Positions 37,601 through 52,400 of a stretch of DNA of 64,000 nucleotides are shown piece by piece. A program made the translations under genes and the position numbers. The stretch lies in contig NW_026267104.1 of assembly GCF_014633365.1 (NCBI RefSeq), forward strand, positions 6,756,587-6,820,586. Reading direction: 5' to 3'. The stretch comes from Diospyros lotus (lineage: Eukaryota > Streptophyta > Magnoliopsida > Ericales > Ebenaceae). The notes beneath the pieces are model-generated. The model did no database searches and was not told the DNA's origin. It worked only from the letters and a program-made list of their open reading frames with translations. Numbering within the stretch: position 1 is the first letter of the stretch; every line of letters begins with the position of its first letter.

Positions 37601-40600
37601 TTGTCCAAGGAGTGTAGAGCAGAGATGCTCCACCTTTGCAGGACAAGCAATCTGGTCCAGATTGACTGTCCCAACTATTTTTTGCAAAATGAATGCCAAA
37701 CAAGACTTGCTTGTTAGTCCGATCAGGCCTCGACCAGTGAATCAAATGTGCCCTATGTCTCTAACCTCAGCTCAATCAACTTTGACATGTGCCCACCTCC
37801 CTCTTCAATTCAGCCCCGTTTGTTTCTTTTTTTCCGAAGAGGCTGTCTCTTCCCTCCCTCCCTCTTTATCTAGGCCTTTGATATCATCAAGAAACCTAGC
37901 TGCCTTAATGTCCACCCTTCCCTACATTATTTATTCCAAACTTCCTCCTCCTCCTCTTTGAGAAGCTTGAGCTTTTTGCCCGAGACAACAGCTCGAATTT
38001 CCTGCCTCCTGGTTCTTCCCCCCAAGACTTTTACCAATTGTGTAAAATCCTTCTCCCTCAAGCCACATGTTTTTGGAATGAGGCAGGACCACTCCTGAAC
38101 CTTGCCAATATCAAGCACAATAAGAACATGCCTAGTCTAGGGAGGCTTACTTGTTTCAAGTCCAGGATTTTGATGCTTCCATGAAGATTATGAACCTAGC
38201 TAATCTACAATTTAGGGCCTATTCTGGAAAGCTGCTTTTTGTCTTTAATTTTTTCCCCTCCCCTCTAATTTTGATCCCAAATTTTTGAAACTGGAATAGT
38301 ATTGTGCTTGTTTGGTGAAACATTTCTAAACTGGAAGACGTTTTGTAGTCAATCAATACAAGCTGGTATGATGGGAATCCAACCAGATTTTTTCTTAAAC
38401 ATTTCTAAACTCAAGTAAACTTTTTATGGATAAAAGCCAGAGAGCTCCAAAGAGTGGAGAGTATATTAATCCTTTGTGTATATATAAGTTTGTTTCTGAC
38501 CTCTCTTACTCATATTGTTTGGATGCTTTTATGGGGGCCTCGTTTGCTGGATCTCTCTAGATATCTTTAGCTTTAGATTATTTACTTTTTTGGATATTAA
38601 CTGTGTTTTCATTGCCCCAGACACCTCCTAAGAAACCCAAAAAGATGGGAGAAAAAATGTAAAAGGTGTCTGCCACATGATAGAGCAATTTTTCTAGGTC
38701 TGGATTTTAAGTTAGATTATTATTGTAGTAGGCATTCTTGCTTACACAATGTTTTTCTTAACGTCTCCTGAAAAAAGAAGAATTTGTATGGTTGTTGAAA
38801 TTACTTGATTTTGTACATTATGAGATGTTGCTGGAGTACTGTGATTCTTTATGGTCCTTGGATATTGACTGCCTTAACTCATTTGTAATGTGTTTCATAG
38901 TTCCACCTGATACTCCAAAGTTGATTTAATGCCATCCTTCCTTCTCTTCTTTTTGCCACTCAAATCTGTTGTTAGGCCTTTTTTCCATGTGTACTCACCG
39001 GTTTAACCGTGTATCTTCGCCATATGATACTTTTACTTTGTAAATACACAGTTTGCGAGAAAGAGCTCAGGTTGAACAACTTCTTCACTATATAGTGGAA
39101 GAAGCTCCCGAGGATGCTGAGAGAAGACGGACATTTAAGTAGGTGTCTGTTGGAAGCCAAGTTTCCCTTGAATGGAATTTTATAGCTGGATGCACTTTAA
39201 GATTTTTCTGTTATTCACTGTTATATATACTCCTGGATGCATTTAACAAACTTGCTATTTGATTTTATATGTAGGTTTCCTTTTATAGCGTGTGAGATTT
39301 TCACTTGTGAAGTTGATATCATACTGAGAACATTGGTAGAGGATGAGGAGGTGAAATTGCAGGGTTTTGTTTCTTCCTTCTATTCTTTAGATTTGATTGA
39401 TATAGTTAGTTGAATTGCTTTCTTACTTCTGGTGGACAGTTGATGAACTTCTTGTTCTCCTTCTTAGAACCCGAACATTCCCATAGCACTCTATTGGCTG
39501 GTTATTTCAGCAAGGTATTTCATTGTTTTATAAGCGTGGCAGTTGTGTTGAGAACCACTTGCTGAATCAATTGCTGTTTGCTAAAAGCTATTCTTTTATA
39601 TTTTAGGCTAAATTTCATCTCTCATGGTATTATTGTGTTCATTTTATCTGGGAGGTTGATTCACTGCTTTCTGAATGCTAGGTAGTCATATGTTTGTTAT
39701 TGCGGAAGACAGTTCCATTGATGAATTATATTCAAGTAAGTCCTTGAGATTTACTCACTTTCCATAGAAGTGTTGTTTCCTGAATTTTGAATGAATTTGT
39801 GATTGGTTTTGTGTAGTTTATCTGGTATACTGTATGTTGGAACTTAGCTGCATTTTCTTCCGTTCTGCATACATATAGACGCATATATATGTATGTATTT
39901 GGAGATACCCACTGAACAACCGTGAGGTGTCATTGATAACTCATGATGTCTCTCTTTTTCATGCCTTTTCCTCTGGTGAATCCCTGAGCATATTCAGGTG
40001 TGATGTCTGACTGCACATGATATATGCTGCATCCATCCGATTGGTTGGGATGCACACTTAATTAGTTAGTTTTTCATGCTGTGTGTTTCTATTTTTGCCC
40101 TTATTATTGCTTCATATTACTGTCATATGACAACAAGACACAATTGTGAAGAAAGTTGAAACCCCACCTGATTAGAACTCTATGACTGATGATGCCATAT
40201 TTTGATATGTTGATCCATTGTTTTGGGTAATGTTGAAAAAAAAAAAGAGAAAAGGAAACTAATTAGGGTAGTTTTAGAAACCATAATACAATTCTGCATA
40301 CAATTGACTATGTAGTGCATTTAGGGTGTGTAGAGATTGCAGGTTTAAGGTCCAACAACATAGGAAGGAGGTTCTGAGATGTAACTGATAGAAGCTTAAT
40401 TGGCTTGAATTTTTGAGAAGTGGCAGGTAGCTGGATATGCAGCTGATGTGATATAACTTTGGATAGGCAGTACTCAAAGTCAAAAGAACTTTGGTATTGA
40501 ATCAAAGGACAAATATGGGAATGATTTAGGATAGGTTTGTATTCTGTTTGCAAAGATGTCTTTTCTATTCATTTTTTTTTTTAATTTTGGGTTAGTAGAG

Positions 40601-43600
40601 CTCTGAGCTGTACTGCTCAAATGTTAACTTTGTTGCATTTGTGATGAGTAGTATTAAGAAGAGTGCAACCTGTTACCTCTTTCAAGAATAAACAAAACCT
40701 CTCGAACACAAACTCAAGTTTTGTGTTCTTGGACCTTCATTTCCAGAGTTGTAGCAGAAAGTGGAACTCGATAGGTGTGCCTTTTTGTACGGCGTGGGTG
40801 GAGCTTGTTGCATAAGAGAAAAAAATAGAGCTTTTAAAAGTGTTAACTATTCCATTTATTGTTTTCTGGGAACCATCCTCATTTTCCTGTTGTGGAGGTA
40901 GGATTCCTTGAAATAAAATTACTCCTGTAGCTTTGGTGTGAAAGATTGAGCAGGTAGTGATGGCAGTGAAGATGAAGTGATGACTGGATTTTCTGTCTGT
41001 CAAGTCTCGGGGTTGAAACTTGGACAATTCTTGAAAAATATAGAAGAACTGAGAAGGAGAATAGAAATGGAGGGAGGACTTAGAGAGAGAAAAAGGGAGG
41101 GAAAGAGAATTTGAGAGGGAAAGACTTTGTATTAATTCTCAACATGGCTCTCATCCTCTACACTTAGCCTATTTATAGGCTTTTTTCAGTTGTAATGTCT
41201 TAACTGAAAAGTTATAATTGTTTAATGCACTAACTGAAAGGTACAACACAGCTTATGCGTTAATAGCGTAATAACTAGGTTACCCTTGGGGTCGTGACAA
41301 TCCCCTCGCCTTAAGAGAGTTCTTGTCCCCAAGAACTTGTAACGACGGGTTACAACTCAACCAATCCTTGCTTTCACTACTTGTTGTATCGTCTTTCAAA
41401 CCACTAATGAAGCTGGATACAAAGTATTGCTCTGTTAGGGCTGGCTGGGAGTTCCACATTAAAGACCTTAATTCCTCAAATCTAATTAGATACTCAACCA
41501 CCGATCCATCCTGTCTTAATTTATTAAATTCTTCAATCACATCAGTCATCTCTTCTCCAAAACGGTCACACAAATCTTTAGCAAAATCACACCTAGCCTC
41601 AATTCTCCTAGTCCTTGTCCACCCTTGGTACCAAGAATCAGCCATATTGTTTAGATAGGCTGCTGCCAGATTAATTTTTTGTCCCTCAGCCACATTGTAA
41701 AACTAAAAAAACCTTTCACACCTGTCGATCCAACATCTAGGCTTTGATCCTTCAAATAAGGGAATCTCTAACCTTGGCATTGTGGTGTGATCGGGGATGC
41801 GAGAGGATGATCCTCTTACCTGAGTTTTCGGTTCTAGGACTGGTGGTTCCTCTGTCTCCTACACTCCAGAGGTCCTAGGGGGAATGCCATGGCTGGAAAG
41901 AATCGAATAAGAGACTGCTATGTGAGGAAAATCTAGTGATAACTAGAATTGAGGTGGTGAGGACAGCATATTGAACATGCTGTTGATCCTTTGGCCATAC
42001 TGATCCATCGTCTGCTGATACCTCTCCAATTCTTTGTGCATACTCTTTCAAGATGCAGCTAGATCCTCTCAATTGCTCTCTCTTATGGCCGAAATATCCT
42101 CCCTGCCATGGGTCACTGCCTCATGCGTTTGTAACATCCCAATTCCAACGCCTCCATCCTCAATTCCAGATGCTTCATCCTTGTGCCTTCGGCCATCAAT
42201 AATCTGCACTGAATTCACCTTCAATTCTGCAACTGAATTCCTCCTCCAAGTTGCCAACCAAAATCACGCCGACAATGGCTCCGCAATTCCCCTCTGATCC
42301 GATTGATGGGGCTATTGCAACTGATTGTTGTGGACCAATATCCTTCCTAATAGCTCGCCTAGATCGTCAAAGATTGCCTAAATTCGCTAGCTCTGCTTCG
42401 TTGGATCGACGACGGAATTTAACAGTCGGAAGAAATTAATAGCCTAAAAACGTAAGAAATCAATGAGTAGGAGAAGTTGAAGGCCAAGGACTGTTCGACA
42501 GTCTCCCGTGATTCAATCGGCTTAAGAGATGTCACCAAAATTCTGGCAGAAATTGCCTTACGCTGCTTCATCTTTCAATTCCGAGCTGAGAACTGATTTG
42601 CTCTCTTTCAATTACGATCGGCCTTTGCTCCCTTCAGAAATGGATTGGACACAGTTGGTAGTGCTCGCCTATCCAAGCCGAGACAATCATCAGGTCCAAA
42701 GACATTGTTGGAATCACTGGAAATCGCCTGGCTGGTCGGAATTAGCTCGCTACTCAGATGCGCTTGGATATCAAGAGCTGAGGATAGCTTGGCATTGATA
42801 CCAAAATGTCAAGTCTCGGGGTTGAGACTTGGACAATTTTGGTAAAATATAGAAGAACCGAGAAGGAGAATAGAAATGGAGGGGGAATTTGAAAGGAGGA
42901 GGGAGGATTTAGAGAGAGAAAAGGGAGGGAAAGAGAATTTGAGAGGGAAAGACTTTGTATTAATTCTCAACATGGCTCTCATCCTCTACACTTAGCCTAT
43001 TTATAGGCTCTTTTCAGTTGTAATGTCTAATTGAAAAGGTACAATCGTTTATAGCATTAACTGAAGGGTACAACGCAGCTTATGCATTAATAGCGTAATG
43101 ACTAGGTTACCCATGGGGTCGTGGCATTGTCTGAGGGTTGAGGGGACATTGGTTGTAATTTTAAATTTAATGGTGAGGAATTTCGTTGGAAAATAATTTT
43201 ATTTTTTGTTTCTACTTTTTCTCCAAAACAAAAGCTCCACATTTTTAATTTACTTTTGCAGTAGAAAACAGCTTTTGTTATCACAAAAAATGCTTTGTGT
43301 TACTAGCCAAATATTGGAAGAAATGTACAAAGTGCTTTTAACTAAGCAAAACATAAAGCTGGATAGACATCTCTACTTTAACCATCTTGCATTGATTCTA
43401 TGAATAACATCCCCCACAATCTCCCCTTCTTTTTAAACAATTGATCCAATATATTGAAATTGATCTTTTTGGGATAACTTGATATCCAAGTTTCAATAAC
43501 ATGATCCACACTTTTATTTTTTCTGAACTCACATTCCACATCTCAGTTTTTGCCCACTTAATCTAAAACCTTTGGATTCTAAGGTATTTTTCCACAACTC

Positions 43601-46377
43601 AAGTTTATTATTCACAACTTCTTTTGTATCATCCATCAAGACAATGTCATCTACAAATGACATAGACCGAGACACTTCTTCTTGGATGTAACTTGTACAA
43701 ATCTTAAAACAAAATAAAATTAAAAATATTTATATTTTGTTAGCATTTTATCTCAACCTTCCACGATGTTAATATTATTTGTCTGTATACGTGAATCTGG
43801 TTTGATGTTTTCTTTGGTTTGATACCAATTTGGCCCTTAGAAATAATCACACGATACCCATATGTATAATGCTTTCTATTTTCTTGTCAATATTTTTTTC
43901 ATGACAACTTATTAGAAGTATCTCGTGGTTTCTGTTATAATTTTTTTAAAGTGCAGAATACTTGCAGATATATCCACACATCTAGGCAGTGAAAACTAGC
44001 ATTTTTGCACTACTGTGTGTTGTTCTTTTTGATATGTAAACAGCAAGCTGATGTCCTAATTCTGTGTTCATTTAGGCTCATCAGGATATTATCAAGAAGC
44101 TGGTTGACCTTGTTGGAATAACATCCATTATGGAGGTCTGCTACCGAGAAATAATTCCATTTTTTCCCTCAACTTGCATTGTTTGCTAATAGTAAAAATA
44201 TTCCTTGTTGAATAGGTTCTGATTCGTCTAATTGGTGTTGATGAGCATCTCTATAACAATTACACAGACTCAATGAAGTGGTTAGAAGATACAGATGCGC
44301 TGGATATGATTGCGGACAAGTTCAGCTCCTCAGTAAGTTGCATCATTGATCTGAAAACATTGATTGTTATTAGGTTTTGGAATTTAGCTTCTCAAGCCAT
44401 TCTTATTGCCAGGCTATCTAGGGTTCTGGTAGGTGAATAAATGAAAAATCCCTTCTTGATTTTTCTGTACATGTGGGATATGCCCTTCTTATTAGAAAAT
44501 CATTTTGGAGGGCTCTAACAGAAGTTTTTGCTTAACTCCTGTGTTGGAGGTCTGACAATGAACCCTGTGTATCAGGCTACATCAGCTTGGTTATTTGTTG
44601 CAGTAGCCCTGATATCTTTTTGATTCTTGTTGCTTAACAATAAGAACAAGTGACAATAAAGAAACAATTCGTTTTGCCCCTATTTGACAGAGGAATAAGA
44701 TGGGTGAGTCTGCCTGGGAGAGAGATGCTGGGTGGTCTTTTATGTCGAGTCAAATAATTTTTAGTTACTTCAGATCTTTGCCTCGTGTATATGGCTAATT
44801 TTCATGCTTAGTGATGTTCTAACTTGGATACAGTACATTCTTTCCATGATCTTTGCAACTGCTTATAGTGTTGTCAGGAACCTGGACCTGACCTAGGGTT
44901 TGTTCGAAGATAGAAATGAAAGGGAGCGAAAGAGAGAAAGATGAGGGTGAAAACAGAGAGAAATCAGGAAGAGAATTGAAAAGAGAGAAGAGATCAATTC
45001 TGTTATTACTCAAACAGTCTCCCAAAACCTTCTCGAGTAGCTTATATAGCTACTGTTAACAACAGTTTTTTCAGTTACAAATTGTAACTGAAAGTATACA
45101 GCTGTCAACTAACATAACAGAAAAAATTAACAGCTTCTCCTGAGAAATATTCTGCTACATCCGAGATCTTAGGCATTGTTTACATCCGAGATCCTGACGA
45201 GTGTTTCACTTAAATGTTTGATAGGATTGTCCAGAAGTGCATGCTAATGCAGCTGAAACACTATGCGCTATAACTCGATATGCTCCCCCAGGTGTAGCTG
45301 CTAAAATATCCAGCCCATGGTAACATCTGTTTTGTGCTCGTCTTGCTCAGAGTTTGGTAGTATTTGCTTATTTACTCTAAATACTTGCCTTTATTTTTGG
45401 CTTTCACAGTTTCATAGAAAGGTTATTTCGTCATGCTTTGGAGGACTCAAGACCAAAATCCGTTTTGGTTAACTTGTTGTCAGTATGCATATCTTTGTTG
45501 GACCCCAAGAGGCCAAGCTTGGGGACATATTATACTTATCCTCACCAGTTGAATCATGGATCTAAAATAAGTGCTAACCCTGAAATGGTAGAGGGCATGC
45601 TGGGGAGCCTAGGTAAGAGCTTGTTGATTGCTATTTCCTGAACCTCTTGCTTTTCTTCATTTATGGTCTGCCTTCTATAGGGAATTTCTTTGGGTATTTA
45701 CCTGAAAATTTCCCCACCAGTTATCCAGATTTCCTTTGTCCATAGATGTGCTTTCTGTTGTTGGGCATGGTCTATGATGTTTTTCTAAATTCATCTCTGT
45801 ACCTGTACCTGTACCTGTATTGCATGCTGTAGTGAACTGTGAACCAGGTAACATTGGTTTGAATTGGCTGTCTATGCACTACTTGTGAATGATGTTTATG
45901 AGATAATAAGGACCGAATACTGGGGCTTAAGATATAAATCAAAGGATGTCCAAGATTTATTGAATGGATTTGTTGTTGGTAACTTTGTGAAGGCAAGCAG
46001 ATTTAAGAGCTTTGCGTATGTATATGTATTGTTTATATAGGTATGTTTGAGTATTTGAAGCCACTTAAGTTTTTCTATTGACATAAATGCACATGCTTTG
46101 GTTATTTGTTATGATATTTGTGATCCATTTCACACTTAATAATGAGGTCTATGGAGTAAGCCTTCTGTGGCCTTATGCTTTATTTGTATGTTTGCATTGC
46201 ACATGGGTATTGATACCCACATTCCCTCCTTGAGTCAACAAGGTGCAACCATTACAAAAGAGGGGATAAAAAATCTTATATCACCTGTACTTCAATAATT
46301 GAAAATCATCTTTAAAAGTAGAAAAATAATTAATTCAAAAATAGATAGCAACCATGAGAGATCACTATACAAAAAAG

Positions 46378-46437
<60 letters not shown>

Positions 46438-49400
46438 TGTTTTTCAATTTGGAAGAATCTTCTTGGTGATCTTCAAAGGGCCTCCTATTGATTTCATTAT
46501 AGTTGGTTACATTTGGTTCAAGAAACCACTCCTTTTTGTCCTGCTGATGGCCTCATATAAGTCCTTTCCAAGCCAGAATCAATTCCTTAACACCTTGACA
46601 CCTAAGAGATACCAAATTGACAAAGAATAAGAGGTTGTTATTCTGTAGCCACCAAATGGTAGATGAGGAGTTGATCGAACTTGTTACCATTAGCTCTACA
46701 ATTGCAACATCAATCAGTGTAGTCTAAGGTGACAGAGGTGAGAGTGGTGCTCACCTAGGCGCTTGGGCAATCCAAGGCACCAGGGAGGCGCCTTGCATAT
46801 TGCTAGGCAAGGCTCCTTTACTCTAGCGCTGCCTAAGCCAGCGCCTCATCAAAGGCATTCAGGCCCTTAGGTGCTCGCTTGGGCTTTGACAAAGGAAAAA
46901 AGATATAAAAAAATTGAAAATAAAAGATTGTTGTCTTTGAAAATCAGAGAAGGCACACGAATGTCCTGGAGAATCTAAGAGCAAAAATGAGAAATCAAGT
47001 AGTGAAAAGCAAACCCAACCTTGTCTATTTGCTGCTACATTTTTTCTTGCTTGAAAAATATTAAAAGAATTTGTATTTAGGAATGTTTTAGATGTTTTAT
47101 ATTATATGCATTATTTGATCTTCTTTTTTATGTTAAATATAATAATATATTTATCATTAATTTTTTATTAATTTAGTGCCTCGCTTAGTTGGGGCGAGCG
47201 CTTTTTTGGTGCCTAGCTCCTAAGGCGACATGAACAGCATAGCACCTTAAGGGTGCCTTTTTCCCTCGACTACCTTGACATCAATTGGGGGAAAGTTTCT
47301 TCACCTAATTCAAATGTCAGCATTAGCTCTACAACTTCATCTAATTAATCCTCACTAATTTTTTATAATAAATATCACCTTTTAAATAATTGATTCAAAT
47401 CCTGTCCACATCAGAGAAAGTTGAAGCCCCTGGCAGAGGTGGTAAAGGGTTTGCATCTGCAATGAATGCATAGTTCAAAATGTCCTGATCATTTAGGTCT
47501 CTTTAGAAAGCAACTTCCCTACCTACTTGCAAATGTTATGTACTATAGTCATTTTGCACCATTTGTTATTTATTATAAGTTAAAAAACTGAATAATCCCT
47601 AACCAAATTAGATCATCCTCCTAGTTAATCAATTTATTCTCTAGTCATTTGTGGTCCAAAAATTATTGTGATTTACATTTTTTGTCTCTTTGACAGACTT
47701 TTGGTCATTGAGGAGGAAAAATGACACAAAATGAAACCCAAGAATTAGATGGTGGGATTTGAAAGATGAAAAACAAACCATTTTCATGGAAAAGTGTTTG
47801 ATGTAAGAGATTGGCCTGTAGGAGAGGTTACACAAATATGGAGTGAAATGGCTACTACTATCCAAAATATGACAAAAATGGTTCTAGGAGAGTCAAAGGG
47901 ATAAGTCACAGATCAAAAATAATCTTGGTGGTGGAATGAAGAGGTACAAGAGAGAATCGAGACTAAAAGAACTTGCTACAAGACTTTACATAAATGTTGT
48001 AATGAGGAAAACCTAAAGACGTATAGTTTGACCAAAAAGAAGAGGGAAAAGCAGTTAGTGAAGACCAACGACTTGATATAAAAGATGGAGAAAGCGATAT
48101 ATATGAACTAGCTAAAGCAAGAGAGAGAAAACAAGGGAGTTAATCCAAATGAAATGCATAAAAGATGAAAACAAAAAAGTACTAGTAAATGATGGGGTAT
48201 GACCAAGAAGAGATGGAAGGATTATCTCTCAAAGTTATCCAATGCAGGCAGATAAATGACAAGTGTTATGTTGGGGCATCTTTGTAAGTAAAAAAGATTG
48301 AAATTGCATGTTCTATAGATGTATGTCAGTATATGCCCAGATGAAATCAAGCAAGCATTGAAAAAGATGAAGGATAGTAAAATAGTTGGACAAAATAATA
48401 TACCAATAGAGAATAGAAATGTGTAGGGGAGGAGAGCATCTTTTGGCTAACGAAATTTTTTAATGTGATCCTTAAATAAAAAAGGATGTCAGATTAGTGG
48501 AGGAAGAACACTTTAGTGCCTATTTACAAGAATAAATGAGGCATTCAAAGTTGTTAAAATTATAGAGGAATCAAGTTAATGAACCACATTATGAAACGTT
48601 GGGAGAGAGTGATTGAGCAAAGATTAAGAAGGGAAAACGATGTATTGGAAAACCAATTTGGTTTTGTTCTTAGTAGCTCAACAATAGAAGCTATATTATT
48701 TGTTGAGGCAGCTAATGGAAAGTTATAGGGATAAACAAAAGGGGCATGTATCATGGAGTAGCAAAAGGACATGTATCATGTTGTTTGTCTATCTAGAAAA
48801 AGCTTATCACAAATTTCTATAGAAGTCCAAATTGCTTAATGGATGAACTTACTAAACCTGTTTAAAAAAAGGTGCTATTGTGTTTGTTATTTGTAGATGA
48901 CATTGTGTTGGTGGATTAGATAAAGAAGGCTTGAATGCTAAGCCTGAGATATGGGCAACACTTTAGACTCTAAAGGTTTTAAATTAAGTAGAGTGAAAAT
49001 CTATATGGAATATAAGTTTTAGTAAAAATATCAGTGTGGATGATGTTATGGTAAAATTGGAAGATCAACTCATACGAAAAGAAGATCAGTTTAGGATTAA
49101 TAGTCTAAAAAGATGGAGAGAGGATGTTACCATACAATTATGGTAGGATAGTTGAAATGGAAAAGTGCACTTGTCATTTCAGGTGATAGAAAGATTCCAT
49201 TTAAGGTAAAAGGAAAACTTTGTAAGACCATCTTTGTTGTATGACTCATAGAATATTGGATAGTAAAGCATCAATATGTGCAAAATGAGCGTATTTGAGA
49301 TGCTATACAGATGCTAAAATGGATGTGCAACTATACAAGAAAAGATAAATTAGAAATGAGGTTATTGTAATATGGTTAGAGTGACTCCTAGGGAAGATAA

Positions 49401-52400
49401 GATGCGGAAACATGATTAAGGTGATTTGTTTATGTGAAAAAAAACCAATAGAGACTCCTATGAGGAAAGTAAATCAGATGGAACAAGTATTGAGGAAGAC
49501 CAAGACAAACTTGGTGGGAGACACTTAGGTTTGATATAAATTATATGGGCCGTACAGAAGATAAGACCATTATATAAATGAAAACCTAGAATTCATGTGG
49601 CCGACCCCTACATTGTGGAATAATGTGTTGGTATGCTGTTGTACATTTTCTGTTTCATTATTTAAAATGCCGTTGGTTACTTCTAATGGAACTTGTGCAT
49701 TTCTTTTTCTCTGCATCTTTTCATGTTTGGGTTCTTTTGGAATCACTGTAGAGACAACCTTCCAAATGAGGACACATTACTTCTTGTAGTTTGCTCCTAT
49801 TCAAGAATATGGTGTTTGTTTTGGAGAAATGGATAAAGATCTTAGGGTACCTTAGTGACTCCAAATAATGACTCTCTGGATTCTGGTTTTAAAGCTGTTT
49901 CATATAAGATAACATAGTTGAAGAGTTCTAATATTGTATTATTACAAGGAGCCAATGATTTGCCTTTTTTTTCTCTTGAAGGTGATCTGCTCAAGCTTTT
50001 GGGTGTTTCATCTGCGGAAAATGCCTTGCTCACTCCATATGGCAGGTTACAGCCACCTCTTGGAAAGCATCGACTAAAGGTATTCTTTGCTTTTGTGGTA
50101 TACATGTCTGGAGAAAATTGTAGTCTTTGTTTTTGCATTTTAGGAAAAAAAAAATTTCTTTTTCCGGGGAATAATTTCCATCACTCCGTCTTGATAATCT
50201 GTCTCCTTTGCTCTAGGGAGAACTGTTAAACAGTCAAAAATTACGAATATGAGCTGGTGCTAATTGATTATGATTACAAACTGATGTGATACCCTGCAGA
50301 TTATAGAGTTCCTCTCAGTCTTAGTGACTGCTAGTTGTAAAACTATTGAAAAGGAGTTGATCCGCCTTGGTGCAATTAAACGCATTTTAGACTTGTTCTT
50401 TGAGTAAGTACCAGCTAGATTTAATTCTTTTGTTGTTGTTGTTGCTCTCCTTTCCCTTCCTCCATCTTTCCCAAACTCTAGATAAGAAAAGAATTCTTTT
50501 CAATCTTTCTCCTGTAAGTGGATCAGCTACATTGTGGACTTCTTACATGGCTTTAAATTGACTGTAGATACCCATACAACAATTTTCTGCATCACTATGT
50601 GGAGCACATTGCTGTTTCTTGCTTGGAGAGCAAGAATGCTTCTTTTGTTGAACATATCCTTCATGATTGTAGTCTTGTCACAAAAATTCTTGAAGCAGAA
50701 AGAAACTGCACTTTGGCTCCTGATCCAAGCAAGGTAATAATTATTTCATCCAATTTGGTGGCTATCCATTCATTTGGAGGTTTGGACTATTAATTGTTCA
50801 TTTACTGGATTTGTGTCTGCAGTTTTATTTGTTATTCTTAACAAATGGTTTTTCCTGTATCAAAATTTTCTGTTATTTAGTGTGCAATATGTATGATATT
50901 TTCTTTTTTTATTTTATGAATCTATCAGCTGACTGTCCCTGCCGAGGGTAAATCTCCTCCCAGGATAGGGAATATTGGACATATAACACGTATCGCTAAC
51001 AAACTTGTTCAAGTGGGGAATGACAACAGTGATGTACAGGCACATCTACAGGTTTTTCTTGAACTCCGTATTTCTGCACTGGTGCATTAAGTTAATCAAT
51101 AACTCATCATTGAAGACTTTCCTTGAACATCATGACCATCAAGTTAATCAATAACTCAGTATTCGTGTTTCATATTGAATGTCTGATTATGAGTAATGCT
51201 TAATTTGCATGCTTCCATTTTACTGGCACTGTGCTGATACTTGATGGCTGTAAGCATTGAGTACTGACTTATTTTTCTTTTATGCTTCAGTCTTACATAT
51301 TTTTATGATATATTACCCTTTTTATGAGCATTGCGACAACATGATACTTAATGCTTTTACTAGAAGAGCTTCTTGGCAAGCTTTTTCTTTTAAATATCAT
51401 TTTCTTTAAAGATTTTTTGTTGTTGATTTTCTTCACCTGGCAGGGGAATAGTGATTGGGAAGACTGGCGTACAAAAGTCTTAGCCAAACGCAATGTGGTA
51501 GAAAATGTCAACCAGTGGGCATGTGGGTATGTCCCTCAATTGCAGTTGTTGCCCTCACTGTATTCTGCTTGGAGTGTTGTGTGATGTTTCTATTAAGGAA
51601 GAAGTTGCACAATCATTTTTGTTTTTGTTTTTTCCTTTTTATGTTGTATTCTCAATTGCGTCAAAACAATTTGCTAGATAAGGAGAAAATCTGATTTGTA
51701 TGGGAGCAATATCTATTTTATTCTGCATGGAGTGTTTTATGATGTTCCTATAAATGAAAAAGTTGCATATTCATTTTTTTTTTGGTTTACGTTTTTTGAT
51801 GTTATATACTCAGTTGCATCAAACATTGTTAGGTAATGAGAGAATCTTAGTGTTATGAGAGCAATATCTATCTATACTGACCATATTGTTATATGAGTTA
51901 AAGCATTGTTAATAGGCATGGGAGATATGCTTCTATATCTTTTATTCCCCTCTCCCTTTTTTTGTGGTTTTTGTTACCAGGAGTAATGTACCTTTATGCC
52001 ATGTTGTAATTAAATTTGTGTTCGATATTTGTTATGTTTGTTGACATTCATTCTATTTCAGGACCTATATTTCAGGAATACCTTCTTTGTTCAACCACAT
52101 CTTCAAAAATTGGGTTTTTCCCTAACCTAACCTTACCCTTTTTTAGTTTATTTATTTCTTACACTAAATTTCCCCACCTATTAGGATTAAAGCTTGGTAT
52201 GTTATTGTTATGCTAAATTTATGTGCCTCATAATTGGACGCTTGGTGTTTGTGTCAGACATTGGAAGTCCAACAGGGTTGTTTTTGTTTAGTTTGGTGTA
52301 TCTTGCTTGCTTTTACTGCACTTGTGGGATGCCTTCTCTGGTGCATAATTCATATTTATGTGGTTATTTTTTTGCTTTTGTATTTAAAATAAATTTCCCC

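Larger units (their letters stand above)
33612..39051 (+). other. SAPS intron 2 with L1 LINE remnants
   Basis: This 5440-bp intron, the longest in the window, contains two minus-strand L1 LINE fragments (about 34800-35600 and 37930-38160) and a GC-richer block of diverged tandem repeats (37080-37510). The remainder is unassigned. Confidence 0.75.
39736..44075 (+). other. SAPS intron 6 carrying a gypsy-type element
   Basis: This 4340-bp intron contains the LTR element 40998-43126 in antisense orientation. Flanking intron DNA shows no other recognised feature. Confidence 0.8.
45613..49981 (+). other. SAPS intron 10, transposon-rich
   Basis: This 4369-bp intron contains a (GA)26 microsatellite, a 563-bp hAT element (46715-47277) and a long RTE LINE remnant (about 47690-49622). 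Near 45800-45822 there is a short (ctgtac)n run. Confidence 0.85.

Noticed and set aside
48560..48772. Small minus-strand frame in SAPS intron 10
   Set aside because: It is antisense to the RTE LINE reverse transcriptase remnant.
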